A stretch of DNA of 25,990 bases, taken from positions 1-25,990 of IMG/VR virus record IMGVR_UViG_3300040815_000399; one strand, written 5' to 3'. Below, in pieces: positions 9,211 through 17,145 of the stretch. Origin of the DNA: a virus. Each line of letters begins with the position of its first letter. The stretch's first letter is position 1. The notes under the pieces were generated by a model, which was not told the origin of the DNA, did not search any database, and saw only the letters and a program-made list of their open reading frames with translations. The translations under genes were made by a program, and so were the position numbers.

Positions 9211-11416
9211 TTTGAATAATAGCTATTACATGTTCAGCAGGTAATATGTTGTTTTTAATTAGATAATCAAACCTAATACTAGCTTCTCCTTCTACTACTC
9301 GACCTGCATTACCTTTTAGTACAGTTTCTTCTTGGCTTTGATATTTAGGATTCTTTGTTGCTATAACCAGTTCTATTGGTTTACCGTCAGCATTAGTCCT
9401 AACCGCCATTTTTTGTTTCATAAACTGTGTTGGGTTATAAGGAGTATTAGGTGCAGGTATATCGCCAAGAAAATCTTTCATGGTTACTTTGTTATCACCA
9501 AAAGGCCAAATCGCTCCAAAAAAATTAGACTCTACTAACTGTTGGTAGCCATTATAAAGTGCTACTTCTGTTCTACCTTCTGTAAGGTCATTGCCACCTA
9601 AAGGTTGTGCCATCCTAAAGAAAGTTTCATCAGTAAAAGAGTCTTCTGGGAATCCAAACTGTTCTACATACTGTTTTTTTACATCATTATAAATGCTTGT
9701 ACCCGTATCTGGGTCTGCAACTTTAAATTGATTAGCAAAGTCTTTAATAATAGTTTTACTTTTTGTATCGTAAAGCTTGTAGTTTTCATAGTTTTGAGAC
9801 TTGTCACCTTCAAAGTCAGGATTAGATTCTCTTATAAAGGTCATAGCGTTTTTAAAATCACCCTCTAAGCCAGGTATCTTTTTAAGTATGCCCTCAATAC
9901 GTTTATCAAACGCATCTCTAGCTGCACTGCTTTTTGTATTCCAGTACTTGCTGACATTAAAATCAAAATCATCTCTTAGTCTTTTTTCTTGTGCTATAGC
10001 TAAATCATCTTTTATAACATCTCCTGCAGTCCTATTTGGATCTCCACTTACTAAGAAGTTAAAAGTTCTATCTGTAGCTGTTTTAAGGTCTAGCCCATTT
10101 ACTAACCCTTTATCATTAGACAAAGCAAGGTTCATACTTAATGCATACTTATAAGGATTTTTAACTGTACCATCATCTACCTTTTCTTTTAGGTCTTCCA
10201 TAGACTGTACATTTAAAGCCTGTAACTGTTGTCTAATTGCGCCTACTTGGTCTCCACTTAAACCCCTAGAAACAAAAGTACCATCATTAATAAACTGATC
10301 TACTCTTTCTCTTAATTGTTCGTCGCCTAAATCTTTAAACTCTGGGAAAGCTTGTTCAAATGTTTGCTCTACTGGGTCTACTGGGGTTTCTGTTCTTACA
10401 GTTTCTGTCGTAGTAGAAGCAGGATCTAAACCTTCTCTTTTTCTAAAATTATTTCTCATCTCTGCATCAGAAAGAGCAGGAAGTCCACCCATGTCACGTG
10501 CTTTATCTATGTTCTCTTTAAACAACTGATATTCTTTTTCATCAATTTTAGAACCTGGGGTACTAGTTGTAACTTCTTTTTCTGTGACGATAGGTGGCTG
10601 TTCTTTTACTACAGGGTTTTTATTGTACTCAGCTACAACTGATTGAAGTAGCCCTAATTTAGTGCCTCTATCTACGTCATCGTCGTATAAAGCTTTTGCA
10701 CGATTCATGCTCATCCTAGTATTCTCAAAACCACTTGGGTCAAGCACACCTTGAGCAACAGCGCTTTGCGTTCTTCTTCTATCAGGGTCTATTTCAAGTT
10801 CTATACCTGAAATTAAAACATCGGACAAATACGCTTCTACTTCTCTTTCACTAAAAACTAACTCCTCATCATCTGCTTCATCAGTACCAAACCTAGTTAA
10901 AAAGGAAAACATACCTTCTTGGTTTTCTACTGGAACTATATAAGCAGCTTTAGCCCCTGACTCATACTCTTTTTTTAAAGCTAATGCCGCTTCATCTCCT
11001 GGATTCGCTTCAAGTCTATCTAGCACCGCAGTCGGCACTACGCCTTTCTTAGTTTTAGTAGGTCCATACGTTTTTCTACTTCTTTTCTTTACTACTTCGT
11101 CGCCTTGTCTTGAAAGGTAACTAGAAGCCATTTTATCGAAGCGAAGTCTACTATCGCCACCAGCATGATATTTATCTACTTGATCTTTCCAGTCTGCTCT
11201 TAAAGTATATTCAACATTTCCTGTACCATCATCTTTCAAAGAATAAATACCTGTTCTAGAATCTGATAAATAAGCTAAATCTTCATTAGATTTCCTGGCT
11301 TGTTCTTTTCTTCTAAGTTCGGCTTGTGCTTGTCTATTCATTAAACCAGAAGTAGCTCCAGCCTCTGCCTTGTTTGCAATCGCCATACCTTGTGTAAATT
11401 GATCTAGTACGCTCAT
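9191..11416 (-). CDS. Large internal virion protein, function unknown
   Basis: A 741-residue, strongly hydrophilic and mostly helical protein beginning MSVLDQFTQGMAIANKAEAG. It has no signal peptide, no membrane segment and no recognised catalytic motif. The N-terminal 45 residues are Ala/Gln/Lys-rich (LMNRQAQAELRRKEQARKS). The rest mixes charged helices with short acidic linkers. Its start overlaps the stop of the 176-residue gene by one base (TAATG) and its end overlaps the 1886-residue gene by 20 bases. It therefore sits in the middle of the internal-protein cluster, where podoviruses keep the proteins ejected before DNA (T7 gp14-gp15-gp16 order). By position and size it is a plausible counterpart of T7 gp15. 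I do not see sequence motifs that prove this. Confidence 0.6.
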   Translation of the reverse strand: MSVLDQFTQGMAIANKAEAGATSGLMNRQAQAELRRKEQARKSNEDLAYLSDSRTGIYSLKDDGTGNVEYTLRADWKDQVDKYHAGGDSRLRFDKMASSYLSRQGDEVVKKRSRKTYGPTKTKKGVVPTAVLDRLEANPGDEAALALKKEYESGAKAAYIVPVENQEGMFSFLTRFGTDEADDEELVFSEREVEAYLSDVLISGIELEIDPDRRRTQSAVAQGVLDPSGFENTRMSMNRAKALYDDDVDRGTKLGLLQSVVAEYNKNPVVKEQPPIVTEKEVTTSTPGSKIDEKEYQLFKENIDKARDMGGLPALSDAEMRNNFRKREGLDPASTTTETVRTETPVDPVEQTFEQAFPEFKDLGDEQLRERVDQFINDGTFVSRGLSGDQVGAIRQQLQALNVQSMEDLKEKVDDGTVKNPYKYALSMNLALSNDKGLVNGLDLKTATDRTFNFLVSGDPNRTAGDVIKDDLAIAQEKRLRDDFDFNVSKYWNTKSSAARDAFDKRIEGILKKIPGLEGDFKNAMTFIRESNPDFEGDKSQNYENYKLYDTKSKTIIKDFANQFKVADPDTGTSIYNDVKKQYVEQFGFPEDSFTDETFFRMAQPLGGNDLTEGRTEVALYNGYQQLVESNFFGAIWPFGDNKVTMKDFLGDIPAPNTPYNPTQFMKQKMAVRTNADGKPIELVIATKNPKYQSQEETVLKGNAGRVVEGEASIRFDYLIKNNILPAEHVIAIIQNVATIQ

Positions 11417-11946
11417 TATATTAAAAAGGCTCCTAATAATGCTGAACCTATTTGTGCTCCCATTCCTTTCATTTGAGAACTATAATTAGCTCTAGCGTTT
11501 TTATAAGATTGATACCTGTTTTGCGCCATTTCTGCACCACTAGTTAACATGCCTATAGCGTTTCTATTCACACCCTGGCCTATATTTATTAAATCTGCAG
11601 TAATAGCTTGGTTAATTTCCCTTTGCGCAACACGCGCATTATTGACAGTCCCTACAGTAGATAAAGACGTACCCCTTTGTAGCGCCCTTTGTTGTTCTTG
11701 TCTTTGTGCAGCAGATAAACCAGCACCGCCGTACCTTTCTATATTCCTAGCTGCTGCCTCTTGTGCAATTCTTGCTTGTGTTTGAGAATCTAATCTTGCT
11801 TGGTCTACCAATTTTGTGCTGTTCCTTTGGGCCAGTAAAGCATCTTCAAAGGGTTCAAATTTTTCCACAAATCTATCGTAATCTCTTTGTGTAAGATTTG
11901 ATAATTCTTGTTGGGGGTCGTAGTTGCCCGCCATAAGTAAACTCAT
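11416..11946 (-). CDS. Short internal virion protein, gp14-like by position
   Basis: A 176-residue Ala/Gln/Arg-rich helical protein. It has DYDRFVEKFEPFEDALLAQ near residue 25 and a central Gln/Arg-rich helix (AAQRQEQQRALQRG). The C-terminal end is hydrophobic and glycine-rich (GAQIGSALLGAFLI), which could insert into a membrane. Composition and position, directly upstream of two progressively larger internal proteins, match the small ejection protein of podoviruses (T7 gp14 type). It overlaps its upstream neighbour by four bases (ATGA) and its downstream neighbour by one base, so translation is probably coupled. The RFV-K-[FY]-[ED]-P motif recurs in the neighbouring 205-residue protein, so the two may be distant paralogues. 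The family assignment is inferred. Confidence 0.6.
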   Translation of the reverse strand: MSLLMAGNYDPQQELSNLTQRDYDRFVEKFEPFEDALLAQRNSTKLVDQARLDSQTQARIAQEAAARNIERYGGAGLSAAQRQEQQRALQRGTSLSTVGTVNNARVAQREINQAITADLINIGQGVNRNAIGMLTSGAEMAQNRYQSYKNARANYSSQMKGMGAQIGSALLGAFLI

Positions 11947-12560
11947 CCGAATAGACCTCCCTCTAACCTGTCAAAAAAACCATCTGTTCTATTTACAGCT
12001 TCTGTAGTTACACCATTCACTGTTTTTGCTCCTCCAAAAAAAGTGTTTCCAGCCGCTAGATTAGTTTTACCTGTTTGATACGCACTACCCGCTAACATTG
12101 CACCTGCGTCAATATTTGTTTGCCTATTCAAAAGCTTTCTTTCAGCAGACTGTAAAGTTCCAGCGTTGCCTAATCTAGCCAAAGCGCCTATACCAGTAGT
12201 CGCATCCATCTGTTGTCCTTGTGCAGAGGCTAAAGTACTTAAAGACCTGTTTGCTTTAGTTGCCTCTCCTGCAGCTCTACCTCTTAAAATCTGGTCACTT
12301 GCAGCAGTTGCTAAGTCCGCGGCGTAATCTATAGAACGAGCTGCGGCCATAGAAGGTTTACCTAATACTTGATAGGTGTCTGCTTGTTTCTTACCTGCTG
12401 CGTAACTTCCTAAATCTTCAGTTGCTGCGGTTTCTGCCTGTTCCAATAAAATAGGATCATACTTATTAACAAACCTTTCTCTTTGCGCTACTGCAACTTT
12501 TGTATTAGTAATTTCAGCTTGACTTGGTTTGTAGTCTGCTTGTTTTGGTTTAGCTGCCAT
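11943..12560 (-). CDS. Ala/Gln-rich internal virion protein
   Basis: A 205-residue protein with an unusually high content of Ala, Gly, Thr and Gln and no membrane segment or catalytic motif. Near residue 30 it has RERFVNKYDPILLEQAE, recalling the motif in the next gene downstream. A long predicted helix follows (DYAADLATAASDQILRGRAA), then SLSTLASAQGQQMD and a Gly/Ala-rich C-terminus (MLAGSAYQTGKTNLAAGNTF). Similar low-complexity Ala-rich proteins precede the larger ejection proteins in podoviruses and are packaged inside the capsid. Its start overlaps the possible GNAT gene by 11 bases. A structural or ejected role is inferred from the location and composition only. Confidence 0.55.
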   Translation of the reverse strand: MAAKPKQADYKPSQAEITNTKVAVAQRERFVNKYDPILLEQAETAATEDLGSYAAGKKQADTYQVLGKPSMAAARSIDYAADLATAASDQILRGRAAGEATKANRSLSTLASAQGQQMDATTGIGALARLGNAGTLQSAERKLLNRQTNIDAGAMLAGSAYQTGKTNLAAGNTFFGGAKTVNGVTTEAVNRTDGFFDRLEGGLFG

Positions 12561-12990
12561 TAACTTCCTTCCTATAAATTCGTGTATCTAACTCCCATCC
12601 AATCTTTTTGGTGTACGATTCCATCTCTGGAACTCGTGACCTCGCTTCGAGGTACTTACAACCTGCTGATTTTGCTAAGTTGTTAAACCACTCTTCATGG
12701 GCCACCCACTGGTGCCCGCCTTTTCTATAAGTATACGCTATCCATAGCAATAATGTCTTGTCTTTTGTAAACTGATCTACCTCTACAGTCAGTATCAAAA
12801 AACCTACAGACGACATGTAAAGAAAAGCTCTTTCGTTTACACATTCGCTGTAAACATCTTCAGGAATAAAAGTAAGGGTAGGATTTTCTTTTAATATATC
12901 GAGTATGCCTGTTTTTACTACGTTCCAACATTTTCTTATGTCAGCAAACTCGGGTTCCTCAATAGTCGATTTCCTTTCCGTACTTTCCAT
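12550..12990 (-). CDS. Phage protein with possible GNAT-like fold
   Basis: A 146-residue protein. The order of elements is a helix (WNVVKTGILDILKENP), FIPEDVYSECVNERAFLYM, a strand pair GFLILTVE and LLLWIAYTYRKGG, a helix WFNNLAKSAGCKYLEARSR, and a final YTKKIGWELDTRIYRKEV. This fits small phage proteins predicted to have an acetyltransferase (GNAT) fold and commonly found beside connector genes. The classical acetyl-CoA-binding Q/R-x-x-G-x-G/A loop is not convincing here (YRKGGHQWVA in its place), so enzymatic activity is doubtful. The start is supported by AAGGAGACGGT just upstream of the ATG. The gene overlaps its upstream neighbour by 32 bases. The fold and any role in virion assembly are inferred. 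Confidence 0.55.
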   Translation of the reverse strand: MESTERKSTIEEPEFADIRKCWNVVKTGILDILKENPTLTFIPEDVYSECVNERAFLYMSSVGFLILTVEVDQFTKDKTLLLWIAYTYRKGGHQWVAHEEWFNNLAKSAGCKYLEARSRVPEMESYTKKIGWELDTRIYRKEVNGS

Positions 12991-13633
12991 ACCGTCTCCT
13001 TGGTAGTCCTATTCCTTTGTACTTAACAGTTCTTTTTACCCCTAGGTCTCCGCCTCGGGCCCTTAATTCTGCTTGTGTTATTTCTAAATTAAACTGATAT
13101 AAATATTCTTGTGCCGCCCCTATGTCTGTCCATTCTCTATTTGGCATCCTTAATAACCTATATAAAGTGCCATATATAATCGCATCTCTGTACTGATTAG
13201 AAATTGTAGTGTCAATATTATTTGAAGTCCTGCTTGGCTTTAGAGCTAGGCTTACTATTACTTGTTTAGACCCACTTGGTACTGGAACAATCCAAAAAGT
13301 AGTTGCTGTTTTTTGCAGATAAACGTGAGGGTTTCCGGTTCTATTCCTCCAATCTGGGTAATTTAATTCTAAACTACGTGGGCTAATAGGGTCCATGTCC
13401 CTACCATCGTGTGTCATTAGTAAAACTTGATGAACTTCTGTTCCTGTAGGTATATCAAAGTCGTATTCATAAACCCCAGAAATAGTATTAAAAGGATCCA
13501 TATCAAGTATGTATGCTTTAGACCTTTCACAAAACTCTATAGTAGCAGAACGTAAGTTCTGTTCTACTAAAGAATCTGGGCACAACGGTACATAAGGTAG
13601 TACTTCTTTTACTAAAGAAGAATAGGCTGCCAC
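12959..13633 (-). CDS. Head-tail connector / tail adaptor-type protein
   Basis: A 224-residue protein beginning AAYSSLVKEVLPYVPLCPDSLVEQNLRSATIEFCERSK. This matches the pattern of a conserved podovirus protein found next to the connector, with an N-terminal helix pair, Cys-Pro turn and IEFCERS helix. A beta-rich middle follows (YEYDFDIPTGTEVHQVLLM; FWIVPVPSG; VIVSLALKPS), and then a helical region, YRDAIIYGTLYRLLRMPNREW. The C-terminus is very basic (GLPRRRYGKYGKEID). The predicted start is GTG, with AAGGTAGGT just upstream. It follows the previous connector gene by only two bases. Together with that gene it probably forms the ring stack between portal and tail. This is family resemblance plus position, not proof. 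Confidence 0.6.
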   Translation of the reverse strand: MAAYSSLVKEVLPYVPLCPDSLVEQNLRSATIEFCERSKAYILDMDPFNTISGVYEYDFDIPTGTEVHQVLLMTHDGRDMDPISPRSLELNYPDWRNRTGNPHVYLQKTATTFWIVPVPSGSKQVIVSLALKPSRTSNNIDTTISNQYRDAIIYGTLYRLLRMPNREWTDIGAAQEYLYQFNLEITQAELRARGGDLGVKRTVKYKGIGLPRRRYGKYGKEIDY

Positions 13634-13635
13634 AT

Positions 13636-14355
13636 TTACCTACCTTGCTGCATTATTTTGGGAACAGCTCCTATGTTAGACACTTGGTCGTTATTTGGAT
13701 CTAGTAAAGCTGAAGACTGTAAACCTTGACTTATACTTGATGTAAATAACTGATAATGACTAGAGGCTCTTTGAGAATTTCCTGCGTACTCCGCATCTTT
13801 CATATATGCTCTGTAAAGAACAAAATCAATAATAGCGTTAGCATAAATATCATCAACACTAATAATGTCACTAGCTGCTGATAAATCTGTAGGTGCGGCT
13901 GAGTAAACGATTTCTACGTATGAATTACCAGATACGCCTGGATACACGTAAAAGTTTCTTGGGTCATCTTCATCAAAGATATAATGTTTTACAATAGCCC
14001 CGTGCGCTGCATCTCCTGAAACTGCAGGATCATGCCAATCCGGTTCTTGTGTATTTAAAATGTCAACGTTTACTATTCTAATAGACCTTTTACCAGTGCC
14101 GTCAGAAGCAGCAGACATATTTCTTACTACTTTTATTAGCCTTAAACCTGCTGCAGGCAAAGATTGTTTAGTTCCAGCAACTAAAGTTATAGTAGCTGTA
14201 GTAGCACTAGACTCAGGCCTGAAATTAACAATCTCTCTTTGTGCATCGTTTATATAGTTTAAGAGTTCGGATTCGGTCCATCTAACACTAGTAGTGTCTT
14301 GTAATGTATCCCTAATTCTACTAAGTAAATTAGTGCCTGTAAGTGTCCCTGCCAT
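13636..14355 (-). CDS. Phage adaptor/connector protein
   Basis: A 239-residue protein. The N-terminal motif LLSRIRDTLQDTTSVRWTES, followed by ELLNYINDAQREIVNFRPE, is typical of a head-to-tail adaptor family in which a helical bundle packs against the portal ring. I believe this family is catalogued as DUF6682, but I cannot check it. A beta-rich central part follows (ITLVAGTKQSLPAAGLRLIKVVRN; NFYVYPGVSGNSYVEIVYSA), then a helix DDIYANAIIDFVLYRAYMKDAEY and a Ser/Gln-rich tail. It lies six bases downstream of the SAP-like gene and two bases upstream of the second connector gene, which fits a head-completion module. Its role is closing the portal and docking the tail. Confidence 0.65.
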   Translation of the reverse strand: MAGTLTGTNLLSRIRDTLQDTTSVRWTESELLNYINDAQREIVNFRPESSATTATITLVAGTKQSLPAAGLRLIKVVRNMSAASDGTGKRSIRIVNVDILNTQEPDWHDPAVSGDAAHGAIVKHYIFDEDDPRNFYVYPGVSGNSYVEIVYSAAPTDLSAASDIISVDDIYANAIIDFVLYRAYMKDAEYAGNSQRASSHYQLFTSSISQGLQSSALLDPNNDQVSNIGAVPKIMQQGR

Positions 14356-14361
14356 AATTTA

Positions 14362-14685
14362 TTACTCCGCTTGTTTAAGCTCCTCTATTAAATCTGATTT
14401 CTTTTTACGCCTATCAAGCTCTATACCAACAGTTCTGCCATATTCTTCTAGCTCTACTTTAGTCATGCTTTCAAGGTCTTTTGAAGTTTCTTCTATTACT
14501 TCTTCAATAGGTGCTTCTTTTACAATTGGCTCTTCCTTGATACCACCTTGTACTTCTTCGCATCCATGTTGTAAACAAAGCAACCCAAGATCTTTAGCGA
14601 CTTGTTTTGGTTCGTTTGCTTTTAAACTGATTGACGCGCCCCATGTTGAAGCTACGTACTTATCTTCTTTTGATACTATCCACAT
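14362..14685 (-). CDS. Small phage protein with C-terminal SAP/HeH-like domain
   Basis: A 107-residue protein. The N-terminal 50 residues form a small beta-rich piece (MWIVSKEDKYVASTWGASI). An acidic linker follows (EEPIVKEAPIEEVIEETS). The last 35 residues (LESMTKVELEEYGRTVGIEL, then DRRKKKSDLIEELKQ) have the helix-extended loop-helix pattern of SAP/HeH/LEM-like domains, which often bind DNA. Such small proteins are commonly found between the capsid and connector genes. It could bind packaged DNA or decorate the head. The gene follows a hairpin terminator placed after the capsid gene, and an ACTCC complement (GGAGT) precedes its ATG. The domain reading is moderately confident; the function is unknown. 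Confidence 0.6.
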   Translation of the reverse strand: MWIVSKEDKYVASTWGASISLKANEPKQVAKDLGLLCLQHGCEEVQGGIKEEPIVKEAPIEEVIEETSKDLESMTKVELEEYGRTVGIELDRRKKKSDLIEELKQAE

Positions 14686-14701
14686 AATTTTACTCCTTAA
14701 A

Positions 14702-14729
14702 TATGGGTGACTTCTTCAAGCCACCCATA
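14702..14729 (-). terminator. Hairpin after the capsid gene, probable partial terminator
   Basis: On the minus strand an 8-bp perfect stem (TATGGGTG with CACCCATA), a single A/C mismatch, a further 3-bp stem and a four-base loop lie 14 bases after the capsid stop codon. The following bases on the transcript are TTTAAGGAG, so the U-run is short. This suggests an attenuating or RNA-stabilising hairpin that lets capsid mRNA accumulate relative to downstream genes, rather than a full stop. Confidence 0.6.
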
Positions 14730-14742
14730 AAATATACCACAA

Positions 14743-15888
14743 TTAATATGCTACATCTAATCTAATAACACCGAAGTCTTCATTCTGACCTGTTACGTCT
14801 GAATTGTAGACTGGCTTCTTAAGACCAAATATCTTACCAATTGAAATACCGTTTTGGTTTCCATAGTCGAATGTATCTTCTACTATTTCTGGAGCACCAA
14901 TGTCTGCCATAGCTAATGCTTGAGCACCGCAGAATAAACATGCAGAACCATTAACATCAGCGTCAGCACCCCATTTGTACCCAGCAGAACCAGCATTTCC
15001 GGATGTTCCAGTTGTAGCACCAGATGTGTTAAACACATGTCTGAACTCGTGGACCATAATGCCGTCTACCATTAGACTTGAAGAACCTGAGAATAAGCTT
15101 GAACCTGGTCCTCTTACTCCAGCATTTCTTACGTTAGCAAGGAAGTCTGAATCGAGTTTTAGGTCAGCCATTACTTGAGGTGTTACAAATAAGTGATATG
15201 TTTCATCATTACCTGCGCCTCTTAATCCTCTGATGTACTGATCTTTAGCATAAGCTTTTAGATCAACAATAGCGCCATAGCTTAGTTTGTCAGCTGCAGC
15301 AACTGCAGTTACATCACCAGCTACGATACCACTTGTAGCATCAAATCTTCTATGTCTATTAGAAGTTGGGGCTGTTACGTCTGAACCAAACGCTAAGTCG
15401 TTTAGATTTTGACCTGAGTTCATTGACGGTCTTAAGCCACCATTGTTTTTCAAGTTATATCCAATACCACTTAAAGTAAGGAACGCTAATTGGTCCATTC
15501 TGTCAGCCATTGCGTATGCAAGTGCATCTCTTGAATGTTCCCTAAAGTTTACAACTGATTTTTGGTCAGCTAGCCTTCCAGCTAATCTGTTCGCAAATCT
15601 CAATTGGTCGAGTCCCACGACTATGTCGTAAGCTCTTAATGCCTCTTCATTCCCTTCGAGAGTGTTGTCACCAACAATACCATCACCAGTCATGTCAGCT
15701 AAAAGTGTTAATACAGCTCTAGCTCCCTTTTCTGATTGGGTAAGCTCAGATATTCTCTGAACCATAGCGTTAGATCCGCTACCCGCGAATTGGTTAATGA
15801 AGGACATATTTCTAGCTACACGCCAGAAATCTCTAGACCAGATGGTTAACTGCTCACTGGTCAACGCAGCAAAGTTAGTATTTGCCAT
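14743..15888 (-). CDS. Major capsid protein, N4 gp56 family
   Basis: A 381-residue protein forming the icosahedral shell. Recognisable features include an N-terminal LTIWSRDFWRVARNMSFINQ, then AMVQRISELTQSEKGARAVL, LADMTGDGIVGDN, LEGNEEALRAYDIVVGLDQL, QKSVVNFREHSRDALAYAMA and DRMDQLAFLTLSGI. The C-terminal half has HLFVTPQVMADLK and VHEFRHVFNT. This order is characteristic of the N4-gp56-type (HK97-fold) capsid family, and the length is in the usual range of about 350-400. The ATG is preceded by AGGAGA. It lies between the scaffold gene and the connectors, as expected. The unusually long structured leader upstream and the hairpin downstream suggest separate regulation of this abundant product. 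Confidence in the identity is high. Confidence 0.9.
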   Translation of the reverse strand: MANTNFAALTSEQLTIWSRDFWRVARNMSFINQFAGSGSNAMVQRISELTQSEKGARAVLTLLADMTGDGIVGDNTLEGNEEALRAYDIVVGLDQLRFANRLAGRLADQKSVVNFREHSRDALAYAMADRMDQLAFLTLSGIGYNLKNNGGLRPSMNSGQNLNDLAFGSDVTAPTSNRHRRFDATSGIVAGDVTAVAAADKLSYGAIVDLKAYAKDQYIRGLRGAGNDETYHLFVTPQVMADLKLDSDFLANVRNAGVRGPGSSLFSGSSSLMVDGIMVHEFRHVFNTSGATTGTSGNAGSAGYKWGADADVNGSACLFCGAQALAMADIGAPEIVEDTFDYGNQNGISIGKIFGLKKPVYNSDVTGQNEDFGVIRLDVAY

Positions 15889-16097
15889 GATATGTCTCCT
15901 ATCATTAATTTATTAACCAGTCGACTTTTGGAGCGACTTTTATCCGTATACCCACTGTCGTAGGGGAAACGCTCTCGTTAGTTACGGAGTACGACTCCGG
16001 TTAGTTTTACGCACTAACAGGCGAAAACGTTTTTTACGGACACGACCCCGGTAAGATATCGCTCTTACGTGCGAACTTATTTAATTTATACCACAGT
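15889..16097 (-). promoter_or_regulatory. Structured leader of the capsid gene
   Basis: This 209-base gap is the only sizeable non-coding space in the late operon. Read on the minus strand it contains two tandem copies of a structured module (annotated separately), then a small hairpin AACG-AGAG-CGTT (15968-15979), a direct repeat (CGACTTTT at 15922 and 15933) and the capsid ribosome site. No convincing -35/-10 pair was found. It may hold a late promoter, an mRNA processing site or a translational control element for the capsid gene. Confidence 0.6.
15982..16075 (-). ncRNA. Tandem covarying stem-loop module (candidate cis-acting RNA)
   Basis: Two copies, spaced 50 bases apart, read on the minus strand as TTCGC, two bases, a 6-bp stem with a loop beginning GCG, then CGG[G/A]GTCGT and finally TCCGTAA. 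Copy 1 (16075-16034) has the stem GTAAGA/TCTTAC; copy 2 (16025-15982) has GTTAGT/ACTAAC. The stems differ at two pairs, and both changes are compensatory (A-T to T-A), so pairing is preserved while sequence changes. In copy 2 the downstream block is itself a perfect 6-bp hairpin (CGGAGT-CGT-ACTCCG, 15985-15999); in copy 1 it is weaker. Covariation and duplication argue for selection on structure. The function is unknown. Possibilities are a capsid autoregulatory site, an RNase processing site or a packaging/recognition element. I recognise no known RNA family. Confidence 0.6.
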
Positions 16098-17144
16098 TTA
16101 TCCGAAATCACCACGCATTCTGCGTAAAGTTTCATCCGGTAGAGCTTCAAACTCATCTGAGGATAATAAACTTATGTCAACTTTTTTCTCAACTTTTTGT
16201 GTTCCAGGTTTCATACTTGGGGGTTGAGATTCAGCTGCTTCTAATTTTTTATTAGTATTAGCCACTTGTTTTTGTTGAGCTACTTTAGTCTGTACAGGGT
16301 CTACTTTTGGCGATGCAGGTTTATCATAAGGAGCCATTACATATTTTGCGGCTTTATCTAGCGCATCTGCTCCAGTATACCCTTGGACCACAAAAGCGTC
16401 TCTTAGATCCAATACTTCTTGAGTTATTTCTTTGTTAAACTCTGCATGAGTTTCATCTAAAACGCTATACTTTGTAGCCAACTCTGCAGCTTTATTTTGT
16501 AAAGCAACAAGTTCTGTGCTTTGTTGTACAGATTGTCCCATTTTGTTTTGCACTTCAAACATCATCTGTTGACGCTCTGCATTTCTTATTTCAGCTCGTA
16601 AAGCTGCTGCTTTTTCAGTATCGCCATTCAACACATATTGTTGATACTCTACTTCTTTAGCTTCAAATTCGTACTCAGGAGCCTTTTCAATTGTTTCTAC
16701 TGGATTAGTAGCTTCTTCTAATTTCTTTTGTAAAGCTCTTTGTTTTGCTAGGACTTCATCAAACCTAGATTTAGGAATCATTGGTTCTTTTGGTTCATCA
16801 ACTCCTTGCGGTACTGTTCTTTCAGGCTGTTGTGTATCTCCGCCATCTTCTGCCAGTACTGTTTCTTCTCCTGAATCTTCTGCGTCTGCGTCTGCAGCTT
16901 CAACGCCTTCCTCTTCTGATCCCTCTTCAGGGACTTCAGGTGATTCTTCTTCAGCTTTAAGTTCTTCGACTTCTTCAATTTCTTCCTCCTTGGGAAATTC
17001 TACTTCGTCTTCATCAGGGGCTTCAAAGTTCATATCAACTTCAAATGGTTTTACATCTTCTTCGGTTTTTGCATCAGCACCAGGCATAGCATCAAACACT
17101 AGAGTGTCATCTGCAGGGGCTTCAGTTTTTTTATTTTTTGCCAT
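16098..17144 (-). CDS. Capsid scaffold protein
   Basis: A 348-residue, very acidic, low-complexity protein lying between portal and capsid, the usual place for a scaffold. Residues 20-110 are dominated by Glu/Asp (for example EVEFPKEEEIEEVEEL). The centre is a long predicted coiled coil (LAKQRALQKKLEEATNP, then EKAAALRAEIRNAERQQ), and the C-terminus is more basic (KKVDISLLSSDEFEALPDE). Scaffolds guide procapsid assembly and leave or are degraded before DNA packaging. A strong AGGAGGT site precedes the ATG, one base after the portal stop. No protease motif was seen, so release rather than self-cleavage is more likely. The assignment rests on composition and position. Confidence 0.75.
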   Translation of the reverse strand: MAKNKKTEAPADDTLVFDAMPGADAKTEEDVKPFEVDMNFEAPDEDEVEFPKEEEIEEVEELKAEEESPEVPEEGSEEEGVEAADADAEDSGEETVLAEDGGDTQQPERTVPQGVDEPKEPMIPKSRFDEVLAKQRALQKKLEEATNPVETIEKAPEYEFEAKEVEYQQYVLNGDTEKAAALRAEIRNAERQQMMFEVQNKMGQSVQQSTELVALQNKAAELATKYSVLDETHAEFNKEITQEVLDLRDAFVVQGYTGADALDKAAKYVMAPYDKPASPKVDPVQTKVAQQKQVANTNKKLEAAESQPPSMKPGTQKVEKKVDISLLSSDEFEALPDETLRRMRGDFG

Positions 17145-17145
17145 A

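Noticed and set aside
12550-12990. Active acetyltransferase
   Set aside because: The overall element order is GNAT-like, but the acetyl-CoA loop motif is not convincing, so only the possible fold is reported.
16778-16978. Lys-rich 66-residue frame on the same strand inside the scaffold gene
   Set aside because: It is the frame-shifted reading of the Glu-rich low-complexity region (GAA read as AAG/AAA). No ribosome site, and no sign of a programmed frameshift.
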